Positions 24,569 to 32,286 of a stretch of DNA of 32,312 bases are shown here, piece by piece. Source of the stretch: Chthonomonas sp. UBA2391 (GTDB lineage Bacteria > Armatimonadota > Fimbriimonadia > Fimbriimonadales > Fimbriimonadaceae); the NCBI GenBank assembly GCA_002343825.1, contig DDSL01000139.1, positions 1 through 32,312 on the forward strand, written 5' to 3'. Each line of letters opens with the position of its first letter. Within the stretch, counting starts at the first letter, position 1. Both the position numbers and the translations under genes were made by a program. The notes under the pieces were generated by a model. The model worked only from the letters and a program-made list of their open reading frames with translations. It was not told the origin of the DNA and made no database searches.

Positions 24569-24598
24569 ATTATAAGATGCTTATCCGGAAGATGTCAA
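24569..24598 (-). promoter_or_regulatory. Near-consensus sigma-70-type promoter
   Basis: On the minus strand, TTGACA (24593-24598) and TATAAT (24569-24574) are both perfect hexamers, 18 bp apart. The predicted start near 24562 leaves a leader of about 38 nt carrying GGAGGAA before ATG 24524. It drives the two-gene PEP-CTERM operon and, unlike most promoters in the window, is not leaderless. Confidence 0.75.
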
Positions 24599-24658
24599 GA
24601 GTAAAGTTGAGGGATTCTGGGAGTCGTAGACCTTTTTGAGAGGAAGGCCAGTCCATGG

Positions 24659-24716
24659 GCCGGGGCTTGCCCGGGCGTTGAATCCGCGAAGGCGGGTGCC
24701 GGGCTCAAGCCCCGGC
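24659..24716. repeat. Inverted repeat at the methyltransferase 3' end
   Basis: GCCGGGGCTTG (24659-24669) and CAAGCCCCGGC (24706-24716) are perfect 11-bp inverted copies 36 bases apart. The right arm encodes the last codons of the methyltransferase. The spacer also contains CCCGGG and CCGGGC runs, so nested pairing is possible. It may help end transcription from the minus strand but has no T-run. Confidence 0.55.
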
Positions 24717-25451
24717 GATGAAGATCATCTCTGGTGATGGCGGGGACATTGGAGTCCCATCAAAGTCTCCGTAGGTCTGATGCAGGAGGAAACCGGCGGA
24801 TACGAGATCGGTGACCACCTCTGCCTCGTCACGGAAGCGGAGCTCGTTCACGGAGTGCAGAACCACCCCCTCGGCGAGCAGGGCATAGTGCAGTTCGTAC
24901 CGGACCAGCCGGTCGTCGGACGGCAGAAGGGTGTGCCACCACTGAATGGGGCCGAACGGCCTTGTTGCGACCTCTTCGGGGTTCTCGGGCGTCGGCCAAG
25001 TGGGGAAGGGTGGGTCCGTCCTGCGCCGGATATCAAAAATCAGCCGGCCCTGGGGTCGCAAGGTGCCGCGGAGGACATCGAGCAGCTCGCGCCAGCTGGA
25101 GTCGGTCCGGAAGAACTGGGCGACATGGCTCGTCATGAAGATGGCGTCCACTTGCTGCCCGGGCAACTCTTCGATGCTGCCCAAGATCCAACTCACCCGT
25201 TCGGCATCGGGTTTCGAACGGGCGATCTCCAGCATGGGGGCCGCAGGTTCGAGTCCGATCACAACGTGTCCCTGCTGAGCAAGTCGGATGGCGAGGTTCC
25301 CCGTACCGCACCCAAAATCCAGGACGCAAGGGTGCGCGGCCGGGTCGAGTAGGTGAGCATAGAACTCCCCATCTGGCCCCCATGGCGAGACCGAATCATA
25401 GAGGCTCGCCAGTCGCCGATCCTGAAACTCCGCGAAATCTGGCTCCTGCAT
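24705..25451 (-). CDS. SAM-dependent methyltransferase
   Basis: This 248-residue class I methyltransferase has motif I VLDFGCGTGNLAIRLA (SAM binding), then VIGLEPAAPMLEIARSK (motif II acidic residue and following helix), a VDAIFMTSHVAQFF post-motif, and LRPQGRLIFDIRR. The C-terminal half has no feature that reveals the substrate. The start is ATG 25451, not the longer frame to 25535, because TACAAT (25460-25465) lies eight bases before it and the family N-terminus (FAEFQDRRLASLYD) begins soon after. It separates two pairs of PEP-CTERM genes but need not be related to them. Confidence 0.85.
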   Translation of the reverse strand: MQEPDFAEFQDRRLASLYDSVSPWGPDGEFYAHLLDPAAHPCVLDFGCGTGNLAIRLAQQGHVVIGLEPAAPMLEIARSKPDAERVSWILGSIEELPGQQVDAIFMTSHVAQFFRTDSSWRELLDVLRGTLRPQGRLIFDIRRRTDPPFPTWPTPENPEEVATRPFGPIQWWHTLLPSDDRLVRYELHYALLAEGVVLHSVNELRFRDEAEVVTDLVSAGFLLHQTYGDFDGTPMSPPSPEMIFIAGA

Positions 25452-25557
25452 CTTCCGGCATTGTAACGCCCTTGAGCTTTTGCCATGCACCCCTCGGGAG
25501 GCCTCGTCCCAGACTCTGGGGCTTACGGGGAGCAAACTTTACCTATCGGCAACAAGC

Positions 25558-25593
25558 GGGGGAGGCCCTCCCTTTACCGTGAAAGCCTCCCCC
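25558..25593 (-). terminator. Terminator-like hairpin after a PEP-CTERM gene
   Basis: GGGGGAGGC (25558-25566) pairs perfectly with GCCTCCCCC (25585-25593). It lies just past the stop codon of the minus-strand PEP-CTERM gene at 25603. A T-run is lacking on the minus strand. A short AGTTTCTT follows on the plus strand. Confidence 0.55.
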
Positions 25594-25602
25594 AGTTTCT
25601 TG

Positions 25603-26256
25603 TCAGAGTCCGGAGGAACTCCGGCGTCGTCGGGCCGCGATCGCAGCCAGCCCAAGCCCCATCGCAGCCATGGTGGCTGGCTCGGGCACGGGACTATAGA
25701 TCAGCTGCAGGCCGTTGAAGTTTCCAACCCACCCCATCTGGAGAGTCCCGTTGGTCACCGAGATCCCCGAGAAGAGGCCGTAGGATCCACCCAGCACGTG
25801 CGAACCAGACCAAGCGCCGCTTGTATTCTGGGTCGCCGAGCCGATGTAGAACGAGGAGTTCACGTTTCCGGAGGCCGACATGCCGTAGGCCAGCACATCG
25901 TAGTTCCCATTCAGCAGGCCAACAAAGTTCACGGGCTGACCGATACTTCCGCCCGCGTCTTCCATTAGCAGAAGGTCGTCTCCGGTCCAGCTGCCCGTGT
26001 TGGTCCAGTTGCCGAGCATCACGGAGACGTTGAGGCTTGCGGCCGTGGCAGCTCCGCTCAGGTCCGCCAAAGACATGGTGGCAACCATGTTTCCGGTCAT
26101 GTTGGCCGTGTTCCAGAAGCCAGCCAAGCCGGCCGCCGCGTAGGTGGAACTGGGTGCGGACCCCAAGCCCGCAAAGTTGAAATCGATGTTCATGCTTTGG
26201 GCATGAACTCCGGCGGCCACCAGCACGCCAAAGCCTACGAGTATTCCTTTTCTCAA
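25603..26256 (-). CDS. PEP-CTERM exported protein
   Basis: The 217-residue product has a signal peptide (RKGILVGFGVLVAAGVHAQS), a Gly/Ser/Asn-rich beta-strand body (FNFAGLGSAPSSTYAAAGLAGFWN, LLLMEDAGGSIGQPVNFVGL, YDVLAYGMSASGNV), and the sorting tail VPEPATMAAMGLGLAAIAARRRR. The frame extends to an ATG at 26301, but TTG 26256 is preferred: AGGTGA (26264-26269) is seven bases upstream and the signal peptide begins directly. The body resembles other Armatimonadota or Planctomycetes PEP-CTERM proteins of unknown role. A hairpin at 25558-25593 follows. Confidence 0.8.
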   Translation of the reverse strand: MRKGILVGFGVLVAAGVHAQSMNIDFNFAGLGSAPSSTYAAAGLAGFWNTANMTGNMVATMSLADLSGAATAASLNVSVMLGNWTNTGSWTGDDLLLMEDAGGSIGQPVNFVGLLNGNYDVLAYGMSASGNVNSSFYIGSATQNTSGAWSGSHVLGGSYGLFSGISVTNGTLQMGWVGNFNGLQLIYSPVPEPATMAAMGLGLAAIAARRRRSSSGL

Positions 26257-26592
26257 AATCAAATCACCTGAAGCAGATCGACGAGATCTGCCTGATAACA
26301 TCTTAACACACCTTGTTCAAAAATCGAACTTCGAATCTCAAGAAGTGCGCTTTTCTAACCTCAAAAGAGGACCTTTTCCCGGATCAACCCAACGAGTGGC
26401 TCGAAGCAACTTCAAATGCCAAAGCGAAGTCCCTTTCTCTTTAAGGTGTCGATTGTCTGACAGAGATAACCCTAGAACTACGATCGACCTGGACTCCATA
26501 AGAGTGATCGCCTATGGTGTTAAAAGGACCCGCATATCAGTTCCTTTGTCTTGTAACTCTTTGAAATCAATTGCGGACGGGATAGGCGCTAA
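26257..26592. other. Gene-free AT-rich spacer upstream of a PEP-CTERM gene
   Basis: No credible gene is seen. The part next to the gene at 25603-26256 should hold its promoter. It contains an 11-bp palindrome TCGAACTTCGA (26324-26334); a related GAACTTCGAT abuts the promoter of the PEP-CTERM gene at 23961-24524. No clear -35/-10 pair was found. The rest shows nothing recognisable. Confidence 0.5.
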
Positions 26593-26613
26593 GGGCTCGG
26601 GATCGGCGAGCCC
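26593..26613 (-). terminator. Hairpin after the repeat-containing PEP-CTERM gene
   Basis: GGGCTCG and CGAGCCC form a perfect 7-bp stem around a seven-base loop, 24 bases beyond the stop codon of the gene at 26638-27720. Only two Ts follow on the minus strand, so termination is plausible but not certain. Confidence 0.5.
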
Positions 26614-26637
26614 AGAAAGCGATCATTCGGTTCGGAT

Positions 26638-27720
26638 CTATCTTTTGCGCCGACGACCGGCGACCGCAGCGAGGCCAAGCCCAAGCGCGGCCATCGTGCC
26701 TGGCTCGGGGACGGGTTGCGTCCAGAGGAGGGCTTCGTACCGCCCGGTCGCCGTGTTCAGGCCAGCACCGGTGATGTAGTAGTTGATTCCATCGGTAGAA
26801 ATCGACCGAGCAACGCTTGAAGCGAAAGTCGAGGGCAAGAAAGAATGAAGATCGACCATCGAGGCAGCCGAGCCGGTCCAGAGGCTGGCCTTCTCACCGA
26901 TTCCGTAATTCACATAACCCACTTGACGACTGCCGTCGGTCATGTAGGCGTGGCTGTAGGTGGCAGAAGCCGGGCTCAGGTCGATCCAAGATGCAGCCGA
27001 TCCGGTCCACAGGCTGGCCCGGGTGATCCCCCCGACGGTTGCAAGGCCGACCTGTTGCCCTCCGGCGATCCCAAAAGCGGCCGAGTAGGTGGCCGAAGCC
27101 GGATTGAGATCCACCCATGAGGCCGCAGTGCCGCTCCACATCCCGGCAACAATATCCCCCGAAGTCAAGACAGCGTAGCCGGCTTGTTGAGAACCCGTGG
27201 TCGCAAACGCAGCGGACGAGAGGGCGACAGCGGGATGCAGCGAGACCCACGAAGAGGCCGTTCCGCCCCAAATTCCTGCTTCCGTCACCGAGCCAAACTG
27301 GGCCAGACCAGCCTGTTGCCCACCGGCAACGCCGTAGGCAGCGGATTGAACCGCCGAGGCCGGATTCAAACTGACCCAAGATCCAGCGGTGCCGGACCAG
27401 AGGCTGGCCTCATCGTTCATCGAGGCATCCCTCGCAAGCCCAACCTGTTGGCTGCCGTCGGTGGCATAGGCGAACGACTCGGCCCGACTGGAGGGATGGA
27501 GATCGACATGGGATCCCGAGGAGGCATTCCAGAGGCTGGCTCGGAAACCGCCCGAGTCCTTAACGATCCCCACTTGCTGGCCACCGGACCCGCCGAGGCC
27601 TTCGGACTGAACGTAACCCATTGGGTGGAGATTGGTGACGGTCCACGAGGCAGACGCCGCACCAGAGAGGCACAGCACAAAGCTGGCCGCAAAAAGCGAG
27701 TGAGAGACTCCGAGATTCAA
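26638..27720 (-). CDS. PEP-CTERM protein with six propeller-like repeats
   Basis: The 360-residue product has a signal peptide (SHSLFAASFVLCLSGAASA). Six tandem repeats of about 43 residues follow, each of the form QQVGLA...ASLWSGTAGSWVSLNP...AAYGVAGG, at roughly residues 45-315. The periodicity and the SLW/SWV strands suggest one beta-propeller. The tail is VPEPGTMAALGLGLAAVAGRRRKR. TTG 27720 is chosen because AAGGAG (27730-27735) lies nine bases upstream; an ATG 12 codons earlier (27756) lacks such a site. Similar repeats occur in HAF-type extracellular proteins (the G-x-A-x-x-W-x-G pattern), but the match is by eye. Ligand unknown. Confidence 0.8.
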   Translation of the reverse strand: MNLGVSHSLFAASFVLCLSGAASASWTVTNLHPMGYVQSEGLGGSGGQQVGIVKDSGGFRASLWNASSGSHVDLHPSSRAESFAYATDGSQQVGLARDASMNDEASLWSGTAGSWVSLNPASAVQSAAYGVAGGQQAGLAQFGSVTEAGIWGGTASSWVSLHPAVALSSAAFATTGSQQAGYAVLTSGDIVAGMWSGTAASWVDLNPASATYSAAFGIAGGQQVGLATVGGITRASLWTGSAASWIDLSPASATYSHAYMTDGSRQVGYVNYGIGEKASLWTGSAASMVDLHSFLPSTFASSVARSISTDGINYYITGAGLNTATGRYEALLWTQPVPEPGTMAALGLGLAAVAGRRRKR

Positions 27721-27902
27721 TTTTGCTAGCTCCTTTTCGAGAACGTTCCGCCGCAAAGAAGCGCGACGAAAAACACATCATAACACGAGTTCGGGCAAAA
27801 TCATGAGCTTTTTGTCAAAAATTGCGGGCAGGATAGGGATCTCCACCGAAAGGACTTGCCCCGTTTCCGATAGTCTCTCGCTATGGCGGTACGCTCCCGA
27901 CT

Positions 27903-28397
27903 GTGGGAGTTGTCGAAAAGAACACGATCTGCCTTATGTTCGATAGGGAAGCCGAGGAGGCCGCGCGATTTTATGCGTCCGTCTTCCCCGATTCCTCCGT
28001 CGGGGAAGTCGTTCGTGCTCCGGGCGATTATCCCAGTGGCCAAGTGGGCGACGTTCTGGTGGTGCACTTCACGGTTTGTGGTGTGGCCTGCATCGGGATC
28101 AACGGTGGACCTTACTTTCAGCATAGCGAGGCTTTCTCCTTCCAGATCTCGACCGCCGACCAAGAAGAGACTGACCGCTATTGGAACGCCATCGTGCAGA
28201 ACGGGGGGCGAGAGAGCGAGTGCGGCTGGTGCCAAGACCGCTGGGGAGTCTCTTGGCAGATCACGCCCCGCGCCCTCATGGAAGCCATGGGTAGCCCCGA
28301 ACCCGGCGTAGCCCAGCGCGCTTTCGCGGCCATGATGACCATGAAGAAGATCGACATCGCCGCCATCGAGGCCGCAGTTCGAGGAGACCAAGCATGA
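27903..28397 (+). CDS. VOC-fold PhnB-like protein
   Basis: The 164-residue product matches the PhnB/3-demethylubiquinone-methyltransferase-like branch of the VOC superfamily: NTICLMFDREAEEAARFYASVF at the start, GGPYFQHSEAFSFQI in the middle and CGWCQDRWGVSWQITPRALMEAMG near the end. Biochemical role unknown; these are often stress- or antibiotic-related in annotation only. The start is GTG 27903. It overlaps the SRPBCC gene by four bases (ATGA), so the two are translationally coupled. Confidence 0.8.
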   Translation: MGVVEKNTICLMFDREAEEAARFYASVFPDSSVGEVVRAPGDYPSGQVGDVLVVHFTVCGVACIGINGGPYFQHSEAFSFQISTADQEETDRYWNAIVQNGGRESECGWCQDRWGVSWQITPRALMEAMGSPEPGVAQRAFAAMMTMKKIDIAAIEAAVRGDQA

Positions 28398-28801
28398 TCA
28401 CCGTTCAGGCAACCGTAAACGCATCGCTGGACCACGTTTGGTCCGCCTACACCTCGCCCGAAGCCATCGTGCACTGGAATGCGGCCAGCGACGATTGGCA
28501 CACCACCCGGGCCGCGGTCGATCTGCGGGTCGGCGGAGCCTTTTGCTCTCGGATGGAGGCCAAAGATGGATCCATGGCTTTCGACTTTGAGGGGGTCTAT
28601 ACCGAGGTTGAGCCGATGTCGCTTTTGGCCTACCAATTCGGCGAGCGCAAGGCTCGCGTGGAGTTCACCGATTCGCCGGCTGGGGTGCAAGTTTCGGTCA
28701 CGTTCGAGCCCGAAGAGATGCACTCGCTGGAACAACAACGCGAAGGATGGCTGGCCATCCTGGACAACTTCAAACGATACGCCGAATCGACCGCGAACTA
28801 G
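28394..28801 (+). CDS. SRPBCC (AHSA1-like) protein
   Basis: This 135-residue START-like fold protein shows ITVQATVNASLDHVWSAYTSPEAIVHWNAAS at the N-terminus, DLRVGGAFCSRMEA and YTEVEPMSLLAYQF in the middle, and the C-terminal helix EQQREGWLAILDNFKRYAE. Such proteins bind hydrophobic ligands or act as Hsp90-activator-like domains; the ligand is unknown. It is coupled to the VOC gene, a pairing common in many bacteria. Confidence 0.82.
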   Translation: MITVQATVNASLDHVWSAYTSPEAIVHWNAASDDWHTTRAAVDLRVGGAFCSRMEAKDGSMAFDFEGVYTEVEPMSLLAYQFGERKARVEFTDSPAGVQVSVTFEPEEMHSLEQQREGWLAILDNFKRYAESTAN

Positions 28802-28902
28802 CCCCGTTTCCACCGATTCTTTGTCGTCATGGCGAGGGCGCGAGAACCGCAGGGATGGCCGAGGCAAGTCGGCGGGGCTGGAACGTGTGGACGTCGAAAG
28901 AG

Positions 28903-29184
28903 CTAGATTTGGAGGTAGGTGTATCCGCCAAACGCCCCGCCAATGATTGCGCCGAATGTCGCCCCGATGGCAAGGCCAATGACTCCGAATTTCCAGAAGC
29001 CAAGCCCCCCTAATGCAGCCGCGCCGATCAAAGCGCCGACAGCGGCCCACTTGAGGGCATTGCCGGTTTCCACAATCAGATGCTTTCCGACTTCCCGACT
29101 GGTCTCCTTCAGAAAGCTCGTCGGCTGAGGAGCGATGGGGGAAGCGCCGTCAGCTTTAGTTTTCGGATCCTCTGGGCTTGTCAT
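28903..29184 (-). CDS. Small glycine-zipper membrane protein
   Basis: The 93-residue product has a soluble N-terminal part (about 1-45: SFLKETSREVGKHLIVETG). Then come two glycine-rich hydrophobic segments (WAAVGALIGAAALGGLGFW and FGVIGLAIGATFGAIIGGAF) forming a glycine-zipper hairpin. No family is recognised. The first ATG of the longer frame (29250) is less likely than ATG 29184. It could be an inner-membrane or envelope protein; nothing in the neighbourhood indicates a role. Confidence 0.65.
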   Translation of the reverse strand: MTSPEDPKTKADGASPIAPQPTSFLKETSREVGKHLIVETGNALKWAAVGALIGAAALGGLGFWKFGVIGLAIGATFGAIIGGAFGGYTYLQI

Positions 29185-29282
29185 GATCCTTCTGGATACA
29201 GAAAGGTCCCACGGTAAGGTTGCAAGGGTTTTCATTGCCGAATTCTCCAAAGCTTCGGAAACACGAAAGTCCCTATCGAAGA

Positions 29283-29714
29283 TTAGTCAGCCCCAAGGGG
29301 GTATATGAAAACGACCGCACACTCCTCGTCGGGGACACCACCGCAGGATCGATAAAGGCCTTGAGCGGCAGAATTGCTCGCTTCCGTGGCGACCCAAGCC
29401 TCGGCACAACCCTGAGCTTTGCCCCATTCCAGGATTCGAGAGATGAGCCTTTTCCCGATACCCTGCCCCTGCCAAGCAGGTGCAACCCCAACCTCATTGA
29501 TGAAGAGTGATAAGGGCTTATCGGGGTGCCAGTAAGTCAGGCCTGTCGCCATTCCAACCACAGAGCCATTCTCAATCGCCACGACCAAGGCATGATCTGG
29601 GCGAGCCAAAAAGGCCTCAAGCCATTCCGCTCGAATCGGCCCATCGAACACCTCTTCCTCAACCCGGTCCATGAGGCTGGCATTGTCAGAGTGAACGATC
29701 TGGATTTCTATCAT
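29283..29714 (-). CDS. GNAT-family N-acetyltransferase
   Basis: The 143-residue protein has the GNAT fold: an acetyl-CoA-binding motif A VGVAPAWQGQGIGKRLISRIL (the Q-x-x-G-x-G signature), motif D strand LVVAIENGSVVGMATGL and a C-terminal ASNSAAQGLYRSCGG. It resembles the small AAC(3)-I/aminoglycoside-acetyltransferase-like branch, but the substrate cannot be inferred and no resistance role is claimed. TAGACT lies 12 bases before the ATG. Confidence 0.82.
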   Translation of the reverse strand: MIEIQIVHSDNASLMDRVEEEVFDGPIRAEWLEAFLARPDHALVVAIENGSVVGMATGLTYWHPDKPLSLFINEVGVAPAWQGQGIGKRLISRILEWGKAQGCAEAWVATEASNSAAQGLYRSCGGVPDEECAVVFIYPLGAD

Positions 29715-29885
29715 TGCCCCGGATAGAGTCTACCGGGGGCGCAAGGATGCCCCGATGAGTCTGGCAAACCTACGGACCTTCATCCAGTTTCGCGATCCAA
29801 TCGTTGCAGCACCTCGATTCCCGAAGTGGGTTGATCGCTCTGACATTGGTCTTGCCACTAGGGACGTCGAAAGCCTTGATGTTCT

Positions 29886-31892
29886 CTATTCGATTCGGTG
29901 CTCAACCAGTTCGACTTGCCACGGCCCCAGATGCAGTCGCCCCCACCTGTCTGTCTCCACGATCTTGGAATCCGGCGACGCATTGAGGTAGAAGTGGTAC
30001 TCGACCTGATCTCCGTATCGCACTTGCCGAGTAACGCCTTCTGGAAGCTGGTTCGCATGCTTGTTAATTTCTAATTCTTCGATGAGTGCCGAGAAAAGCT
30101 GATTTGTGAATCGCTGTTCATTGCGAGATGCCACATAAATGGCTTTCCCGTTGCCGAACTTGTTCACGGTAGCAGCGGGACGCCCTGCGTAGAACTCTTC
30201 GTCGTACCAAGCAATCGCCTCCGCGGTCGTCAAGTGAATCAGCTCGCAAAAGTCAGACGCGGCAAAACGATCTTGGAGTTGCTCAGTTCCGGTCCTAATG
30301 TGGATGTGCTTTCCTTCTGGCAAAGCATCAATCTCTTCACTCCAAATGCCGAGAACTTCTCTCAGAGGGGAGAGATAACCTTCGTCGAAAACTAGGCTAT
30401 TTTGATCTGTGAGCGCAGTCAAGTAGGTGCAAAGCAGAGTTCCGCCAGAGCTCACGTACTCCACGAGGCTCTTGGTGGTGCTGTCAGAAATGCTGTAGAG
30501 CATCGGAGCAATGACAAGTTTATAGTGTTCAAAGGAATCATTTGGGCCAACGATGTCCACCGCGACCCCGGCTTCCCAAAATGGTCGATAATGGTGGAGA
30601 CAGGTTTTCTCATACCCTTTGTCTCTCTGAACTGGTCCAACTGCGGCATCAAGTGCCCATCGGCTTTGCCAATCATAGATGATTGCCACCTCTGCCTTCC
30701 TTGTGGTTCCCGCTAAATGGCAGAGTTCGTCAACTGCAAAGCCTACTTGCTTGACCTCGTTGAAGATTCTTCCATTATTCGTCGTTCCATGATTCACAAC
30801 CGCCCCGTGAAACTGCTCCTGACTTCCACGTGACTGCCGCCACTGAAAATAGTGGACTCCATCTGCACCGTGGGCAACGGCTTGCAGCGCTTCGAATTTG
30901 TGCACTCCCGGTCGCTTCGCGGTCATTGTTGGATACCAATTACTTGAGTTCGGAGTGAACTCCATAAGCATCCACTTTCCGTTCTTGGAAAGGCCTCGGG
31001 TTAGGTCGTGCTTGAAAGCAACTTCGATCCACACAGAAGTCTGATCTAGAGAACCGGCAAAGCCTGGATAGCTATCCCAACAGGCGAAATCGAGATAAGG
31101 ACTAAACTTTCGATAGTCCAAACCGGGATAAGTGCCCATCAGGTTCGTTGTATGGGGAACCTCTGGGGCGAGTTCTCTCAAGGGCGCTGCTTCGTTAAGC
31201 ATGAAGTCTACGGTGATATCGGTGGTGAAGCGCAACCAATCGACCGTCAAGCCTTGAATCGATCCCTCCGCATAAGCAGCCCCTGGAGCCGAGATCTGAT
31301 CCCACTCTGTGTAACAGTGGCTCCAGAATGTGGTCCAATAGGCATCATTGAGTGCATCAAGTGTTCCATACTTTTTCTTGAGCCAGTCACGAAAGGCAGA
31401 GATGGACTCTTCGCTGTAGTCCTCACCACCATATTCATTGGAGAGGTGCCAGGCGAGTAGACCAGGGTGATTGCCATATCGCTCGGCAAGTTTTCTTGCT
31501 ATCAGAGCCGATTTATGACGATAGAGTTTTGAGCAGAGATTGTAGTTGACACGGTTTCCATGAAGGCGCCGCACTCGATCAGGGCCTGTCCGCAAAATTT
31601 CGGGGTACTTTTTGGCCATCCAAGCGGGAGGTGCTGCGCTAGGAGTTGCGAGGATGAAGTACCGATTGGCTTCGCTGAGCTTCCCAATCACGGTATCAAG
31701 CCATTCGAAGTCAAAGTTTCCTTCGGTTGGTTCCAGCTTCGCCCATGAAAAGACGCCTATCGTTGCGACCCTGAATCTTGACTCTTGCATCAAGGCCATA
31801 TCCTCATCCCAGACCGCAGAGGTCCACTGTTCAGGGTTGTAATCGCCGCCGTGCCAGATTGTCGGCAGTTTGTGGTTGAGATAGCTTGGCAT
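29886..31892 (-). CDS. GH42 beta-galactosidase
   Basis: This 668-residue cytoplasmic enzyme hydrolyses beta-galactosides. The catalytic TIM barrel covers about 1-390, starting IWHGGDYNPEQW; the acid/base is E153 in LAWHLSNEYGG and the nucleophile E311 in WMLMEFTPNSSNW. A trimerisation domain (about 395-600) and a C-terminal beta domain (about 605-668) follow, as in other GH42 enzymes. There is no signal peptide. The gene is more AT-rich than the secreted-enzyme genes. A promoter pair at 31903-31932 precedes it. No transporter or regulator lies next to it in the window. Confidence 0.93.
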   Translation of the reverse strand: MPSYLNHKLPTIWHGGDYNPEQWTSAVWDEDMALMQESRFRVATIGVFSWAKLEPTEGNFDFEWLDTVIGKLSEANRYFILATPSAAPPAWMAKKYPEILRTGPDRVRRLHGNRVNYNLCSKLYRHKSALIARKLAERYGNHPGLLAWHLSNEYGGEDYSEESISAFRDWLKKKYGTLDALNDAYWTTFWSHCYTEWDQISAPGAAYAEGSIQGLTVDWLRFTTDITVDFMLNEAAPLRELAPEVPHTTNLMGTYPGLDYRKFSPYLDFACWDSYPGFAGSLDQTSVWIEVAFKHDLTRGLSKNGKWMLMEFTPNSSNWYPTMTAKRPGVHKFEALQAVAHGADGVHYFQWRQSRGSQEQFHGAVVNHGTTNNGRIFNEVKQVGFAVDELCHLAGTTRKAEVAIIYDWQSRWALDAAVGPVQRDKGYEKTCLHHYRPFWEAGVAVDIVGPNDSFEHYKLVIAPMLYSISDSTTKSLVEYVSSGGTLLCTYLTALTDQNSLVFDEGYLSPLREVLGIWSEEIDALPEGKHIHIRTGTEQLQDRFAASDFCELIHLTTAEAIAWYDEEFYAGRPAATVNKFGNGKAIYVASRNEQRFTNQLFSALIEELEINKHANQLPEGVTRQVRYGDQVEYHFYLNASPDSKIVETDRWGRLHLGPWQVELVEHRIE

Positions 31893-31902
31893 TGGGACGC
31901 CT

Positions 31903-31932
31903 AGTGTATCGCGGTATCAATCCTAACTGCAA
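31903..31932 (-). promoter_or_regulatory. GH42 promoter
   Basis: On the minus strand, TTGCAG (31927-31932) and TACACT (31903-31908) are 18 bp apart. The -10 box is ten bases before the ATG, so the leader is only a few bases long at most. No operator-like palindrome was identified. Confidence 0.5.
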
Positions 31933-32241
31933 TGCTTTTTGCTATCTTGCAGAACTCTCGACTACAGATGGATGTCGGGTCAGGATAAGGGGACGTTAGA
32001 AGGCGAACTGGGATAGATGCTTAAACATAGATTGGCGGACGGTTCGGCTCTTCGTCACGGGGGCTTTATGGTGCGAGAATCTCGACGATGACCAGCAGGG
32101 GTCAAGGAATGGAGGGTCCTCTCCTGCCGCTGGTTGAGAGCAGCCGTTGCTTCCCGGCGACCCGGATACAAGTTTTTGGCCCAAACGTTCCCGACGCAGA
32201 GTGCTGATAGGGTCAGTCGCCCGTGCTCCAGGAATACTTGA
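31933..32241. other. Gene-free spacer between GH42 and the tRNA-like segment
   Basis: No credible coding frame, RNA gene or clear repeat is seen. Short frames on the minus strand (to about 32184) have no family resemblance or ribosome site. Confidence 0.5.
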
Positions 32242-32286
32242 TGGCGGCCTCGGAGGGAATCGAACCCCCGACGCCCTCCTTAGGAC
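32242..32286 (-). tRNA. 3' half of a tRNA-Arg(CCU)-like gene
   Basis: Read on the minus strand, this has a normal tRNA 3' half: anticodon loop GTCCTAA (anticodon CCU), 3' anticodon strand GGAGG, variable loop GCGTC, T-arm GGGGG-TTCGATT-CCCTC, acceptor strand CGAGGCC, discriminator G and an encoded CCA (32242-32244). Upstream of the loop the similarity ends. The expected CCTCC strand is replaced by CTTCA, and the following bases (to the window edge) form a GAGGTTTTTCGACCT hairpin and not a D-arm. It is therefore a fragment, or an exon followed by intron, continuing past the right edge. Confidence 0.6.

Noticed and set aside
27801..28391. Minus-strand frame opposite the VOC gene
   Set aside because: The plus strand carries a recognisable VOC/PhnB protein translationally coupled to an SRPBCC gene.
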